Assembly: GCA_021775355.1 (NCBI GenBank)
Contig: JAJFHZ010000019.1
Location: 1-64,000, forward strand
Length of the DNA: 64,000 nt
Direction: 5' to 3'
Source of the DNA: Amylibacter sp.
GTDB taxonomy: Bacteria > Pseudomonadota > Alphaproteobacteria > Rhodobacterales > Rhodobacteraceae
Positions 1 to 8,995 of this stretch are shown piece after piece. Positions within the stretch are counted from its first letter, which is position 1. Every line of letters starts with the position of its first letter. The notes under the pieces were generated by a model. That model had not been told where the DNA came from. It was given only the letters and a program-made list of their open reading frames with translations, and ran no database searches. A program made the translations under genes and the position numbers.

Positions 1-76
1 GAAGGTGCGCTCGACTTGCATGTGTTAGGCCTGCCGCCAGCGTTCGTTCTGAGCCAGGATCAAACTCTCAAGTTGA
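1..76 (-). rRNA. rrs: 16S ribosomal RNA, 5' end only
   Basis: The reverse complement carries the canonical 5' start of bacterial 16S rRNA, including the 27F primer region (GAGTTTGATCCTGGCTCAG) followed by the conserved ACGCTGGCGGCAGGC segment and the CATGCAAGTCGAGCG helix. Only the first ~76 bases are in the window; the rest of the rrn operon lies to the left. The mature 5' end is placed by analogy with alphaproteobacterial 16S genes and may be off by a few bases. Confidence 0.97.
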
Positions 77-484
77 AATGATGTTACCATCATATCCTTG
101 ACGTTCGAACCTCTGCACATCAAATCCAACCTTCAGGCGAAAGTTGAATTCTGATTACCTGTCTTACTGAAACAGGCAACCGTCAATTTTAGTTTTCTGT
201 GTCTAGGTTTACCAAAGTAAACAAAGAACCACATCAAACGTGAAGCTGACATTTCATCATCGGCCGAAGCCTAGAAACGTGATATGCAAACGTTCGTCCG
301 TCGAAACGAAACCAAACCGCCCACATATCTCTTCAGATACTATCAATTTCAAAGAGCCAGAGACAAAAAACTTTGGTAGCGCCCTGGTTTCCCTTGGCGC
401 GCCCGCCGCTCGTTTATCTCTATGTCACCGTCATCGTCGCTGTCAGCGTAGTGTGTGTTGACGTCGTCGCTTCCGGTAAGGGGG
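77..484 (-). other. rrn operon leader region (no gene)
   Basis: This stretch lies between the proposed rrn promoter and the 16S 5' end and is transcribed leftwards. It holds a boxA-like element and the motif GATATGTGGGCGGTTTGG, similar to sequences I recall from alphaproteobacterial rRNA leaders and spacers. The short ORFs on either strand have no ribosome binding sites and no protein-like composition, so I treat the stretch as non-coding precursor rRNA. Confidence 0.7.
348..359 (-). promoter_or_regulatory. boxA-like rrn antitermination site
   Basis: The minus strand reads TGGCTCTTTGAA, close to the boxA core TGCTCTTTAA that NusB/S10 bind to make rRNA transcription resistant to Rho. Its place between the rrn promoter and 16S fits. 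The assignment rests on motif and position only. Confidence 0.5.
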
Positions 485-513
485 TGTTTAGTGTTAGTGC
501 ATCACCACCGCAA
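485..513 (-). promoter_or_regulatory. probable rrn operon promoter (sigma-70 type)
   Basis: The minus strand has TTGCGG (508-513), a 17-base spacer and TAAACA (485-490), preceded upstream by an A/T-rich tract that could act as an UP element. Transcription would run towards the 16S gene. The -10 is imperfect, as is common in this group. The start site is not proven. Confidence 0.5.
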
Positions 514-611
514 GTGCTTTTTTTAAAAACATACACTTTTTTTGCAGATAAATGAAATTTTCTTATTTTTAAGGCCATTCTCTCTGAAACCCACTGTTTT
601 TACACGAAAAT

Positions 612-620
612 TGTGGATAA
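612..620 (-). promoter_or_regulatory. perfect DnaA box upstream of the rrn promoter
   Basis: The plus strand reads TGTGGATAA, i.e. TTATCCACA on the minus strand, the consensus DnaA box. It lies about 100 bases upstream of the proposed rrn promoter, between it and msrQ. A single box does not make an origin; it may regulate rrn or be chance. Confidence 0.4.
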
Positions 621-726
621 CTTTCCATGTCATATCCAGCAAATCAGGCAAATACAGGCCAAAAATAATCAAAAAACGTGAATCACTGCGATTCCTCTGA
701 CCGATTCATCGCATTGTTCAGTCGAT

Positions 727-1371
727 TCAGCCCTTCACCTGCCACGAAAAAGCAAATCTTCCCTTATTTGCCCGAACGACTCGGTATCCAAGCAGGGCAA
801 GAACCCCCAAAACATACAGAATCGGCTCTTGTTCCCATGTTTTGCGCAACAACACGTAATGAACCGCACCACCGATGGCTGCAAAATATGCAAGACGGTG
901 CAATTTCTTCCATGAAGCCGCGCCAAGCCGTTTAATGGATCGATTATTTGAAGTGATTGCCAAAGGTACCAATGCCAGAAACGACAACACGCCAATAATA
1001 ATATAGGGCCGCTTAGTAATATCCTTGATGATAGCCGCCCACCCCCACTGCTGGTCCAACCACAAATAAACCGTGAAATGCGTCAGCACGTAGAAAAATG
1101 CCATTAACCCGATCGCACGGCGAAATTTGATCAGGTTGATGTTCAGCAGATTGCGCAAAGGTGTGATCAAAAGGGCCGCCACCATAAGCTGAAGCGCATA
1201 AAGCCCCAACTGAAATTCCAGAGCCTTCAGCGGGTCGGCCCCAAGCTGATTGCTCACAGCCTGATAAAACACCCAAATTCCGGGCACCACCAATACTATA
1301 TATAATAGCCACGCTGGAATGCGCCGTGTTACCGCATTTATCGCCTGTGTTATTGCCACTTTGGTTTCCAA
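727..1371 (-). CDS. msrQ: MsrQ, haem-binding membrane subunit of the periplasmic methionine sulfoxide reductase
   Basis: This 214-residue polytopic inner-membrane protein matches the MsrQ/YedZ family (ferric reductase-like transmembrane domain). MsrQ binds haem b and passes electrons from the quinone pool or flavin to the molybdoenzyme MsrP, which repairs oxidised methionines in periplasmic proteins. About six hydrophobic segments are visible, with conserved histidines in the segments containing YVLTHFTVY, KKLHRLAYF and AVHYVLL, the expected haem ligands. Start: only a TTG (1369-1371) gives the full family N-terminus; upstream there is an in-frame stop and only a weak GACGGG as ribosome site. 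It lies 98 bases downstream of msrP on the same strand, the usual order msrP-msrQ, so the two are probably co-transcribed. Confidence 0.93.
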   Translation of the reverse strand: METKVAITQAINAVTRRIPAWLLYIVLVVPGIWVFYQAVSNQLGADPLKALEFQLGLYALQLMVAALLITPLRNLLNINLIKFRRAIGLMAFFYVLTHFTVYLWLDQQWGWAAIIKDITKRPYIIIGVLSFLALVPLAITSNNRSIKRLGAASWKKLHRLAYFAAIGGAVHYVLLRKTWEQEPILYVLGVLALLGYRVVRANKGRFAFSWQVKG

Positions 1372-1469
1372 CCCGTCTGAATAAAGTAAATGGAACCCAT
1401 CTTTCCATATGGGTTAAATTCCCCAGCACAGAGCGCACTTATATATAAAGTGTACAAAGCCACCAGAAC

Positions 1470-2393
1470 TTAGAAATTCTTACGCAAATCCATCCCCGCA
1501 TACAGTCCGGCCACATCTTCTTCATAACCATTGAACTTCAATGTCGGAATACGGCCGGCAAACAGCCCCGCACCGATGGGCCGTTCACTGGCCTGCGACC
1601 AGCGCGGATGATCCACCTCTGGGTTCACATTTGAATAAAACCCGTATTCCCTGTCGGCGATCCGGTTCCAGGTGGTTGGCGGTTCTTTATCCGTCAATGT
1701 AATCTTCACAATCGACTTGATAGACTTGAACCCGTATTTCCACGGCACAACCAATCGTAACGGCGCACCGTTTTGGTTCGGCAGTTCTTCACCGTACATA
1801 CCCGTCGCCATCAATGTCAGCGGGTGCATTGCCTCATCCAGACGCAACCCTTCAACATAGGGCCAAGGGAATCTACTGTTCCAGCCAATGCCCGGCATTT
1901 CGTCAGGACGGTGCAATGTTTCAAACGCCACGAATTTTGCATCACCCATCGGATCAGCCTTTGCAATCAGATCAGACAACTGAAACCCGATCCACGGAAC
2001 GACCATTGACCATGCTTCCACACACCGGAACCGGTAAATACGTTCTTCCATGGTCACATCCTTTAGAATGTCTTCCAAAGCAAAGTTACCCGGGTTATTC
2101 ACCAACCCACCAATTTCAACACTCCACGGATCTGTGGTTAAAACGTCTGCATATTTGGCCGGGTCACCTTTACCTGTTCCATATTCATAATAGTTGTTAT
2201 AAGTCGTCGCAGCTTCTTGCGGGGTTGTCTGGGCATCCACCTTATACTCGCTTTTTGTGAATTCCAAAGTCTTTGCACTTGCATGACCCGCAAATACCGG
2301 CGCAAGCCCCAAACCTGCAACCCCTGCCATTAACTGGCGACGATTCAGAAAATCGGCTTTCGGTGTCACTTGTGAATAGGTCAGTTTGTGCAT
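1470..2393 (-). CDS. msrP: MsrP, catalytic molybdopterin subunit of the methionine sulfoxide reductase
   Basis: This is the periplasmic Mo-molybdopterin protein (MsrP/YedY) that reduces methionine sulfoxide in exported proteins with electrons from MsrQ. The 307-residue form starts with a Tat signal: twin arginines at residues 18-19 (NRRQLMAG), then a hydrophobic core ending near HASA. The molybdenum-ligand cysteine is C124 in RFRCVEAW. I chose the ATG at 2391-2393 because AGGAG precedes it at good spacing; the longer ORF, opening 23 residues upstream, would put the Tat motif too far from the N-terminus. The 98-base gap to msrQ contains no obvious terminator. Confidence 0.95.
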   Translation of the reverse strand: MHKLTYSQVTPKADFLNRRQLMAGVAGLGLAPVFAGHASAKTLEFTKSEYKVDAQTTPQEAATTYNNYYEYGTGKGDPAKYADVLTTDPWSVEIGGLVNNPGNFALEDILKDVTMEERIYRFRCVEAWSMVVPWIGFQLSDLIAKADPMGDAKFVAFETLHRPDEMPGIGWNSRFPWPYVEGLRLDEAMHPLTLMATGMYGEELPNQNGAPLRLVVPWKYGFKSIKSIVKITLTDKEPPTTWNRIADREYGFYSNVNPEVDHPRWSQASERPIGAGLFAGRIPTLKFNGYEEDVAGLYAGMDLRKNF

Positions 2394-2489
2394 GTAGTAT
2401 CTCCTTTTGGCAGACCATGACCCAGCCAAAGACCGTTTCAAAGACAAAACATTCAATATCACAGATATGTTGGAAATATTACAGGCAAC

Positions 2490-3797
2490 TCAACTTATAA
2501 ATGCTGCTTCCATTTCACGGCGCAACCGCACCGTCGGGTCATCTGCATCAACCGCCACATCATCCCAACACAAAACCGCATTCTTTGCCACAGGCCGCAC
2601 TATACGCACACCGCCTGCCAAACCAATCGGCAGCGCGCCCAGTTTTACACTATCAACAGCAGGCATCAATTTACCCCAAACAGTAAAGCCACCTTCACCG
2701 TCCAGCATATCGTCCACTGCTAAATCGCGTTTAGCGCAAGCCACGGCATCGCCGTTAAAGCTCCGCGACTGTCCTGTCGGCTCACCGCGCAAGGCTGCCG
2801 ATAAAACCGAGATCCCCAGTTCCAGCCCGATCAGATGAAACGGTTTATACATCACCGCATACTGCCCGGTTTTATCCGTTGGTAATCCGTATTGTGAGAA
2901 ACAGGCGGACGCGTAATCATTCGGGGCTTTGATCACTACATATACGCCCCAACGCAGATCACGCGGAACTTCGCTTCCGTCACGGTTCAATGATGATACC
3001 ACCTCGACCATACCTTTTTGGTCCAACATGCCACCATTTGCACGTGGGATCAGGGTGTTTTGCAAATCATCCGTACTGCAAGGCGGAAACGCCAATCCGT
3101 TACGCGGGGCAGCCAAATCACAGGCATTGGCAATCGCGGCCATCTCAATCGCCGATTTCGTACCATCCAGAAAAGAGTTGAACATCTGGCTGTTCATCCC
3201 CGCTGCCGCGGCTTCATCCGCACTTAATCCATAATGCTGCCAGACATCGTCAGGTGTTACCGCATGATACTCGGGCAGGTACTTCGTTCCCTTACCTGCC
3301 GCTATCACTTCAAAGCCAGCCGCCCGCGCCCAATCAACCAGCTCACTGGTCAATGCAGGTTGATCGCCATAAGCCATCGAATAAACCAAACCCGCTTTGC
3401 GAAACTTTGCGGCCAGCAACGGGCCCGCCAAAACATCAGCTTCAACATTGACCATTATGATGTGCTTACCCTCGGTCAAAGCCAGTCCTGCGTGTTTCAG
3501 CCCCGCCGCAGGATGGCCCGTCGCCTCAATCACCACATCAACATTCACGTCAGCAATCAGACTTGCCGCATCATCACAAAACAGCGTTGCACTGATCCGT
3601 TCTGCGGACCAACCGACAGCCTTGCACGCAGCACGCGCACGCGGCACATCAAGATCGGCAATCACAGAAACATTCATCCCCGGCGTTGTCGGCACTTGCG
3701 ACAAAAACATCGATCCAAATTTGCCCGCACCGATCAATCCAACCCGAACCGGATTTCCTGATGCCGCGCATGATTGTAAAAGAGAATATAAGTTCAT
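2490..3797 (-). CDS. homoserine dehydrogenase-like NAD(P) oxidoreductase with C-terminal SAF domain
   Basis: A 435-residue cytoplasmic protein. Residues ~17-35 form a Rossmann fold with GLIGAGKFG; a homoserine-dehydrogenase-like central part follows (VDVVIEATGHPAAG, then EGKHIIMVNVEAD), and the last ~100 residues resemble a SAF domain. This architecture matches COG4091, annotated as predicted homoserine dehydrogenase with a SAF domain; the substrate is not established. It is the second gene of a likely two-gene unit: it starts 34 bases after the stop of the GltB-like gene on the same strand. A true hom gene would normally lack SAF and carry an ACT domain, so I do not call it hom. Database names for relatives (for example FlgA-like) stem only from the SAF domain. 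Confidence 0.8.
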   Translation of the reverse strand: MNLYSLLQSCAASGNPVRVGLIGAGKFGSMFLSQVPTTPGMNVSVIADLDVPRARAACKAVGWSAERISATLFCDDAASLIADVNVDVVIEATGHPAAGLKHAGLALTEGKHIIMVNVEADVLAGPLLAAKFRKAGLVYSMAYGDQPALTSELVDWARAAGFEVIAAGKGTKYLPEYHAVTPDDVWQHYGLSADEAAAAGMNSQMFNSFLDGTKSAIEMAAIANACDLAAPRNGLAFPPCSTDDLQNTLIPRANGGMLDQKGMVEVVSSLNRDGSEVPRDLRWGVYVVIKAPNDYASACFSQYGLPTDKTGQYAVMYKPFHLIGLELGISVLSAALRGEPTGQSRSFNGDAVACAKRDLAVDDMLDGEGGFTVWGKLMPAVDSVKLGALPIGLAGGVRIVRPVAKNAVLCWDDVAVDADDPTVRLRREMEAAFIS

Positions 3798-3831
3798 CCT
3801 TAATACCCCTATTCCGTTTCAGGTTAGTCTA

Positions 3832-5337
3832 TTATTTTGGCTGGCCCCGTATCTCTGGACGGGGTGCAAGTATATTTAACGGAATTGATACACCGCTGGA
3901 TTTCACGATGCGCACATGTCGTCGTGCAATCTCGCGCGGTTCGGTCACACCAACCGAATGCGCAATAATCTCGACTTCATGGATAAGGTTCTTGGCATAG
4001 TTTGCCACCTTCACACTTTTGGCTTTCGGCACCAATCCTTGTTGCAAACGTTTATCATGCGTCGTCACACCCGTAGGGCACGTGTTCTTATTGCACTTCA
4101 AGGCCTGAATGCACCCCAGCGAAAACATGAAACCGCGCGCACAGGTTACAAAGTCGGCACCTGCCGCAAGCGCCCAAGCAACGTCGGACGGCGTTATAAG
4201 TTTCCCCGAAGCTACCAGACGAATACGCCCGCGAAGCCCCCGTTCATATATTAAGTCAGACACAATCGGCAACGACTCGCGCAATGGCAAGCCGACAATA
4301 TCCATCAATGGCATGGGTGCTGCACCCGTTCCACCGTCACCGCCATCAAGCGTTATAAAATCAGGTGCACAATCTATGCCGCGTGCCACTACAAGATCCA
4401 AAAAACCCGCCATTGCATTAAAATCACCCATGACTGTTTTAAACCCGACAGGCTTACCCGTAACTTCACGAATATGGGCAATCATATCCAATAATTCTTT
4501 GGCATTCCCGATATCCGTATGGCGATTGGGTGAGATGCTGTCTTCACCCGTTTTAATCCCGCGAATCTTGGCGATTTCTTTTGTGACTTTCGCCCCCGGT
4601 AGTATCCCGCCCTTACCGGGCTTGGCCCCTTGCGCCATTTTCAGTTCAAACATTTTAACCTGTGGATGGCTGGCCGCTTCTTTCAGCTTTTCGTCTGATA
4701 AATTGCCCTCTAAATCACGGACCCCGTATTTTGCTGTGCCGATTTGAAATACAATGTCGCAATTCCCTTCCAGATGATATTGCGACATACCCCCTTCGCC
4801 CGTGTTCATCCATACTCCGGCCATCCCTGCACCGCGACTAAGCGCGCGCACCGCAGGTTTTGACAAAGCACCATAGCTCATACCTGAAATATTAAAGAAG
4901 GACGGCGCATCATAAGGGTGCCTGCAATAAGGGCCTATCAGCAAGGGCTGGGTCTTCGTGGCCTGCTCATCCAGCGGGGGAAATGCCGCATTCACGAAAA
5001 TCGGCGTGCCGGAAAAATTCAGGTTCCGCGTAGAGCCAAAAGCAATCGTGTTGTTCTTGCCATTACCGGCACGTGCAACCCAATCGCGTTGCGCACGGTT
5101 AAAAGGCATCTCTTCACGATCCATCGCAAAGAAATACTGACGGAAAAACTCGCCCAATTCAGTGAATAATTTGCGAAACCGCCCGATCACGGGGTAATTG
5201 CGCCGCACAGCATCCTCTGTCTGGTTTTTGTCAATCAGGAACATAATAACTGCAGCAAATGCAATCAGCCCCAACGCAAGAACAAACAATGTTGTTAAAA
5301 CCTGCAAAGTCTCTGCGACTACGTCCATAAAGAACAT
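3832..5337 (-). CDS. FMN-binding glutamate synthase-domain protein (GltB-like), membrane-anchored
   Basis: A 501-residue protein with one N-terminal transmembrane segment (about residues 8-32), then the FMN/3Fe-4S domain of the large subunit of glutamate synthase. Visible hallmarks are SGMSYGALSKPAVRAL, GEGGMSQYHLEG, MAQGAKPGKGG, FITLDGGDGGTGAAP and the cysteine cluster ending NTCPTGVTTHD. It lacks the amidotransferase domain and the C-terminal GXGXG domain, so it cannot be a standard GltB; it belongs to the stand-alone FMN-binding glutamate synthase family, whose reaction is not known to me. Start at 5337 follows a strong GGGAGG. It heads an apparent operon with the SAF oxidoreductase. Confidence 0.85.
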   Translation of the reverse strand: MFFMDVVAETLQVLTTLFVLALGLIAFAAVIMFLIDKNQTEDAVRRNYPVIGRFRKLFTELGEFFRQYFFAMDREEMPFNRAQRDWVARAGNGKNNTIAFGSTRNLNFSGTPIFVNAAFPPLDEQATKTQPLLIGPYCRHPYDAPSFFNISGMSYGALSKPAVRALSRGAGMAGVWMNTGEGGMSQYHLEGNCDIVFQIGTAKYGVRDLEGNLSDEKLKEAASHPQVKMFELKMAQGAKPGKGGILPGAKVTKEIAKIRGIKTGEDSISPNRHTDIGNAKELLDMIAHIREVTGKPVGFKTVMGDFNAMAGFLDLVVARGIDCAPDFITLDGGDGGTGAAPMPLMDIVGLPLRESLPIVSDLIYERGLRGRIRLVASGKLITPSDVAWALAAGADFVTCARGFMFSLGCIQALKCNKNTCPTGVTTHDKRLQQGLVPKAKSVKVANYAKNLIHEVEIIAHSVGVTEPREIARRHVRIVKSSGVSIPLNILAPRPEIRGQPK

Positions 5338-5534
5338 TCACAACCTCCCGTTTTTTACAACAAAGCCTAGACCCAATAAATCCAACCGCCAAGCATATAT
5401 TGTATTTTTACCCTCTGTGCATAGAGAACATAAATGAAAACGGGACAAGGCTATGTGTTCGATTGGTGAATACATAATATTTCAAAAGGGCTTTACTCTC
5501 CTGCTACAGGAAGGATTATAATCACTGCCAAGGG

Positions 5535-5548
5535 TGATCAAAAGATCA
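5535..5548. promoter_or_regulatory. short palindrome upstream of the cytochrome c gene
   Basis: TGATC-AAAA-GATCA, a perfect 5-base inverted repeat, ends 28 bases before the cytochrome c start codon. It resembles a binding site for a dimeric regulator, but the half-site spacing does not fit FNR or CRP. No function is assigned. Confidence 0.25.
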
Positions 5549-5576
5549 TCGGCACAATACTCTGATAGGAAAAAAC

Positions 5577-5984
5577 ATGCGCAATCTTATTGCTTTGATT
5601 ATAGCACTCTTGCTTGGTGCAGTCTGGTTTTTTACCCAATCGAAAGATATGCCACCGGATCAGGTTGTAAAAAGTCAAACACCTTTCGTCCGCTTACCTG
5701 AATTCACCGCCGCTGCCAGAGCAGGGGAAACCTTTTTTAATGCCAAATGCGCTACATGCCACGGTGTAAACGGGACCGGCAGTGATAAAGGCCCACCGCT
5801 CATCCATAAAATTTACGAGCCAAACCACCACGGTGATGAAAGTTTTCAACATGCTGCCAAATCGGGCGTGCAATCACATCATTGGAACTTCGGCAACATG
5901 GCCCCTGTTGCCGGTATCACCCGCGCTGAAGTCGCAAAAATAGTCATCTATATACGCGAAATACAAGCCGCCAATGGAATATGA
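5577..5984 (+). CDS. membrane-anchored mono-haem cytochrome c
   Basis: A 135-residue class I cytochrome c. Residues 1-20 are a hydrophobic N-terminal segment that likely remains as an anchor, since no clear signal-peptidase site follows. The haem-attachment motif CATCHG lies near residue 60, and a candidate distal methionine is in NFGNMAPVAGI near the C-terminus. It would carry electrons at the periplasmic face of the inner membrane. AGGA stands well spaced before the ATG at 5577. It is divergent from the GltB-like gene and convergent with the small membrane peptide. No oxidase or dehydrogenase partner is adjacent, so its redox partners are unknown. Confidence 0.9.
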   Translation: MRNLIALIIALLLGAVWFFTQSKDMPPDQVVKSQTPFVRLPEFTAAARAGETFFNAKCATCHGVNGTGSDKGPPLIHKIYEPNHHGDESFQHAAKSGVQSHHWNFGNMAPVAGITRAEVAKIVIYIREIQAANGI

Positions 5985-6001
5985 TGTAATGCTGTCAGGC
6001 C

Positions 6002-6127
6002 CTAACCCGCCAAACCGAAGTCACGGGTGAAATACAAGTATAACAACACACCAACCACAGCAATTCCCGGCAAGCCTAAAAAACGACGGGCCAAATTCCA
6101 AACAATCGTTCGTAATATCCAGCCCAT
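6002..6127 (-). CDS. small 41-residue membrane protein downstream of clpB
   Basis: I do not recognise this gene. Translation gives a 41-residue peptide beginning MGWILRTIVWNLARRF and ending YFTRDFGLAG, with one hydrophobic segment (about residues 17-32) after a basic N-terminus, so it is probably a single-pass inner-membrane peptide with the N-terminus inside. Its ATG lies 12 bases after the clpB stop, and its GGAG site sits in that gap, so translation is probably coupled to clpB and induced with it. The good ribosome site, clean hydrophobic pattern and tight spacing argue for a real gene; the small size leaves some doubt. Confidence 0.65.
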   Translation of the reverse strand: MGWILRTIVWNLARRFLGLPGIAVVGVLLYLYFTRDFGLAG

Positions 6128-6139
6128 CGTTTACTCCGT

Positions 6140-8749
6140 TTAATGTACAGGTTCGTCAGCAGGCACTTCGGGTGTATTGCCAACGCCATTAATCACCAGA
6201 CCATTATCGTCGGTTGTAACCTCAACCTTGGATCCGTCCATCACATCACCGTTCAGCAACAATTCAGCCAGCGGATCTTGTACCGCCTTTTGAATCACAC
6301 GTTTCAATGGCCGCGCCCCATAAACAGGATCGTAACCTTGATCTGCCAACCAGGTTTGCGCCTTGTCGTTGATCACAAGCTCAATTTTGCGACCGGCCAA
6401 ACGTTTGCCCAAAATCGCCAACTGAATATCAACAATCCCGTCCATATTTTCACGACTTAAGCGATCAAACAGAACAATCTCGTCCAAACGGTTCAAAAAC
6501 TCGGGGCGGAAATGCGCTTTGACCGCTTCCATCACCTGCCCTTTGGCTTCATCCGTATCGGCCCCGTCAGGCAATTGGCTTAACACCTGCGCACCAAGAT
6601 TGGACGTCAGGATAATCAGCGTCTGTTTAAAATCCACAGTGCGGCCTTGCCCATCGGTCAACTGACCGTCATCCAGAACTTGCAACAGCACGTTGAACAC
6701 ATCGGGATGCGCCTTTTCAACCTCGTCGAATAGGATCACCTGATAGGGGCGCCGTCTGACCGCTTCAGTCAAAACACCACCCTCGTCATATCCGACATAA
6801 CCGGGGGGTGCCCCGATCAGGCGCGCAACCGAATGTTTCTCCATGAACTCGGACATATCCACCCGCACCATGGCTTGATCGTCGTCAAACAAAAATTCGG
6901 CCAGAGCTTTGGTCAGTTCGGTTTTCCCGACACCGGTTGGCCCAAGAAACATGAAACTGCCAAGCGGCCGTTTAGGATCATTCAGACCGGCCCGCGCACG
7001 GCGCACCGCATTGGATACCGCATGAACCGCATCATATTGTCCGATCACACGATTGCCGATGACATCTTCCATACGCAACAGCTTTTCACGCTCGCCTTCC
7101 AGCATGCGGTCAACGGGAATACCGGTCCAGCGTTCAACAACACTTGCGATATGTTCGGGGCGTACAGCCTCTTCCACCATCACTTCGTCGCCATGCTCTT
7201 CGGCCGCTTTCAACTTCTTCTCCAGATCAGGAATAACGCCATATTGCATCTCACCCATTTTAGCCAAGTCGCCGGCACGGCGTGCTGTTTCAAAATCAAC
7301 CCGCGCATTATCCAGCTCTTCCTTGATATCCCGGGCCGAAGCCAGCTTGTCGCGCTCACCCTGCCATTGCGCTGTCATCTGGCTGGATTGTTCCTGCAAA
7401 TTCGCCAAATCCTTTTCCAGCTTCGCCAAGCGATCCTTGGATGCAGTATCGGTTTCTTTTTTCAAAGCCTCCGCCTCAATCTGCTTTTGCAGCAGTTCGC
7501 GGTCAATCGCATCCAACTCTTCGGGCTTACTATCAGCCTCCATCCGCAAACGGCTGGCAGCCTCATCCATCAGATCAATCGCTTTGTCGGGCAAAAAACG
7601 ATCCGTGATATAACGCTCGGACAATGTTGAAGCGGCCACCAAAGCACTGTCGGAAATCCGAATGCCGTGATGCAATTCGTACTTCTCTTTAATACCGCGT
7701 AGAATGCTGATGGTATCCTCCACAGTCGGCTCTTCGACCAACACAGGCTGAAACCGACGCGCCAATGCCGCGTCTTTTTCCACATGCTTGCGGTACTCGT
7801 CTAAAGTGGTCGCACCAACACAGTGCAATTCACCGCGCGCTAACGCAGGCTTCAACAAGTTGGACGCATCCATTGACCCTTCGCTGGCACCGGCACCCAC
7901 AAGTGTATGCATTTCGTCGATAAACAAAATGATCTCACCGGCAGCTTCCGTCACCTCATTCAAAACCGCCTTCAAGCGCTCTTCGAATTCACCGCGATAT
8001 TTCGCACCCGCAATCAACGCGCCCATATCCAGTGCCATCAATTGCTTGTTTTCCAGACTTTCAGGAACGTCACCGTTCACAATGCGCAAGGCAAGCCCTT
8101 CCGCAATCGCGGTTTTACCAACACCCGGTTCCCCGATCAGCACAGGGTTATTCTTGGTGCGGCGCGATAAAACCTGCATCGTGCGGCGAATTTCCTCATC
8201 CCGCCCGATAATCGGGTCGATTTTGCCGTCACGTGCCTTTTGCGTCAAATCCTGCGCATATTTTTTCAGCGCATCATAGCCCTCTTCGGCTGTTGCCGTA
8301 TCGGCTGTGCGCCCCTTGCGCACATCATTGATCGCCCCGTTCAACCCTTGAGCTGTTACATTCGCGTCTTTCAATACTTTTTGCGCATCAGATTTAATGA
8401 TACACAAAGCTGTCAAAATCCGTTCTACCGGCACAAAACTGTCGCCCGCTTTCTTGGCCAGTTTTTCCGCTTCGGCCAGAACTTTGCCGGTTTGACTGTC
8501 CAAATACACGCTACCGCCAGAGCCGCTGACTTTTGGCTGTTTTGACAATGCCAAATCAACGCCGTCCAGTGCCGCCTTGGCGTCACCGCCCGAAGCCCCA
8601 ATCAGATTGGCCGCCAAACCTTGCTCATCATCCAAAAGCGCTTTCAGCAAATGTTCCGGTGTAAATCGTTGATGGCTTTCGCGCATCGCAATGGTCTGGG
8701 CTGCTTGAATAAAGCCCCGAGACCGTTCAGTGAACTTTTCAAAGTCCAT
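6140..8749 (-). CDS. clpB: ClpB, ATP-dependent disaggregase chaperone
   Basis: An 869-residue Hsp100 of typical length. In order: N-terminal Clp repeat domain (1-145), first AAA+ domain with Walker A GEPGVGKT at 206-213, a coiled-coil middle domain (about 405-525) and the second AAA+ domain with GPTGVGKT near residue 605 and the GYVGYDEGG pore loop. With DnaK/DnaJ/GrpE it pulls polypeptides out of aggregates in the cytoplasm. AAGGAGAAGACC precedes the ATG. A heat-shock-type promoter lies at 8832-8860, so it is probably under RpoH. The downstream 41-residue peptide is likely in the same transcript. Confidence 0.98.
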   Translation of the reverse strand: MDFEKFTERSRGFIQAAQTIAMRESHQRFTPEHLLKALLDDEQGLAANLIGASGGDAKAALDGVDLALSKQPKVSGSGGSVYLDSQTGKVLAEAEKLAKKAGDSFVPVERILTALCIIKSDAQKVLKDANVTAQGLNGAINDVRKGRTADTATAEEGYDALKKYAQDLTQKARDGKIDPIIGRDEEIRRTMQVLSRRTKNNPVLIGEPGVGKTAIAEGLALRIVNGDVPESLENKQLMALDMGALIAGAKYRGEFEERLKAVLNEVTEAAGEIILFIDEMHTLVGAGASEGSMDASNLLKPALARGELHCVGATTLDEYRKHVEKDAALARRFQPVLVEEPTVEDTISILRGIKEKYELHHGIRISDSALVAASTLSERYITDRFLPDKAIDLMDEAASRLRMEADSKPEELDAIDRELLQKQIEAEALKKETDTASKDRLAKLEKDLANLQEQSSQMTAQWQGERDKLASARDIKEELDNARVDFETARRAGDLAKMGEMQYGVIPDLEKKLKAAEEHGDEVMVEEAVRPEHIASVVERWTGIPVDRMLEGEREKLLRMEDVIGNRVIGQYDAVHAVSNAVRRARAGLNDPKRPLGSFMFLGPTGVGKTELTKALAEFLFDDDQAMVRVDMSEFMEKHSVARLIGAPPGYVGYDEGGVLTEAVRRRPYQVILFDEVEKAHPDVFNVLLQVLDDGQLTDGQGRTVDFKQTLIILTSNLGAQVLSQLPDGADTDEAKGQVMEAVKAHFRPEFLNRLDEIVLFDRLSRENMDGIVDIQLAILGKRLAGRKIELVINDKAQTWLADQGYDPVYGARPLKRVIQKAVQDPLAELLLNGDVMDGSKVEVTTDDNGLVINGVGNTPEVPADEPVH

Positions 8750-8831
8750 GGTCTTCTCCTTTTATAAGCACCTGTCGATGAAATTCTGCGCCCTAATCTA
8801 GGCACGCAATGTGTCAGGCCTGTTCTTATTA

Positions 8832-8860
8832 AGATAGGAAGAAAGAACCGTTCCCGCAAG
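8832..8860 (-). promoter_or_regulatory. RpoH (sigma-32) type promoter for clpB
   Basis: The minus strand reads CTTGC (8856-8860), a 17-base spacer, then CCTATCT (8832-8838), close to the alphaproteobacterial RpoH pattern CTTGA-N17-CCTATNT. It lies about 80 bases upstream of the clpB start codon, a normal distance. Only the A to C change in the -35 departs from consensus. Confidence 0.55.
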
Positions 8861-8995
8861 GGCTACCGCCAATCCTTTTGCGCATATTTATCATACGCTC
8901 GGTGCACGGGTTGTGTATGCATTGTGCACAGGCGTTTCACTTGACTTTCACCTATCCATCACACAAACCACGCGCAGCTATATAGGAGTATAGAA

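Noticed and set aside
612-620. Replication origin next to the rrn operon
   Set aside because: Only one DnaA box and no AT-rich unwinding repeats, dnaA, hemE or parAB genes are present.
240-935. Short plus-strand reading frames before and within msrQ
   Set aside because: They lie in the rrn leader/promoter or antisense to msrQ, with no ribosome sites and no recognisable protein features.
5535-5548. Considered as an FNR or CRP box before cytochrome c
   Set aside because: TGAT and ATCA are six bases apart rather than in the TTGAT-N4-ATCAA register, and the outer bases do not fit CRP.
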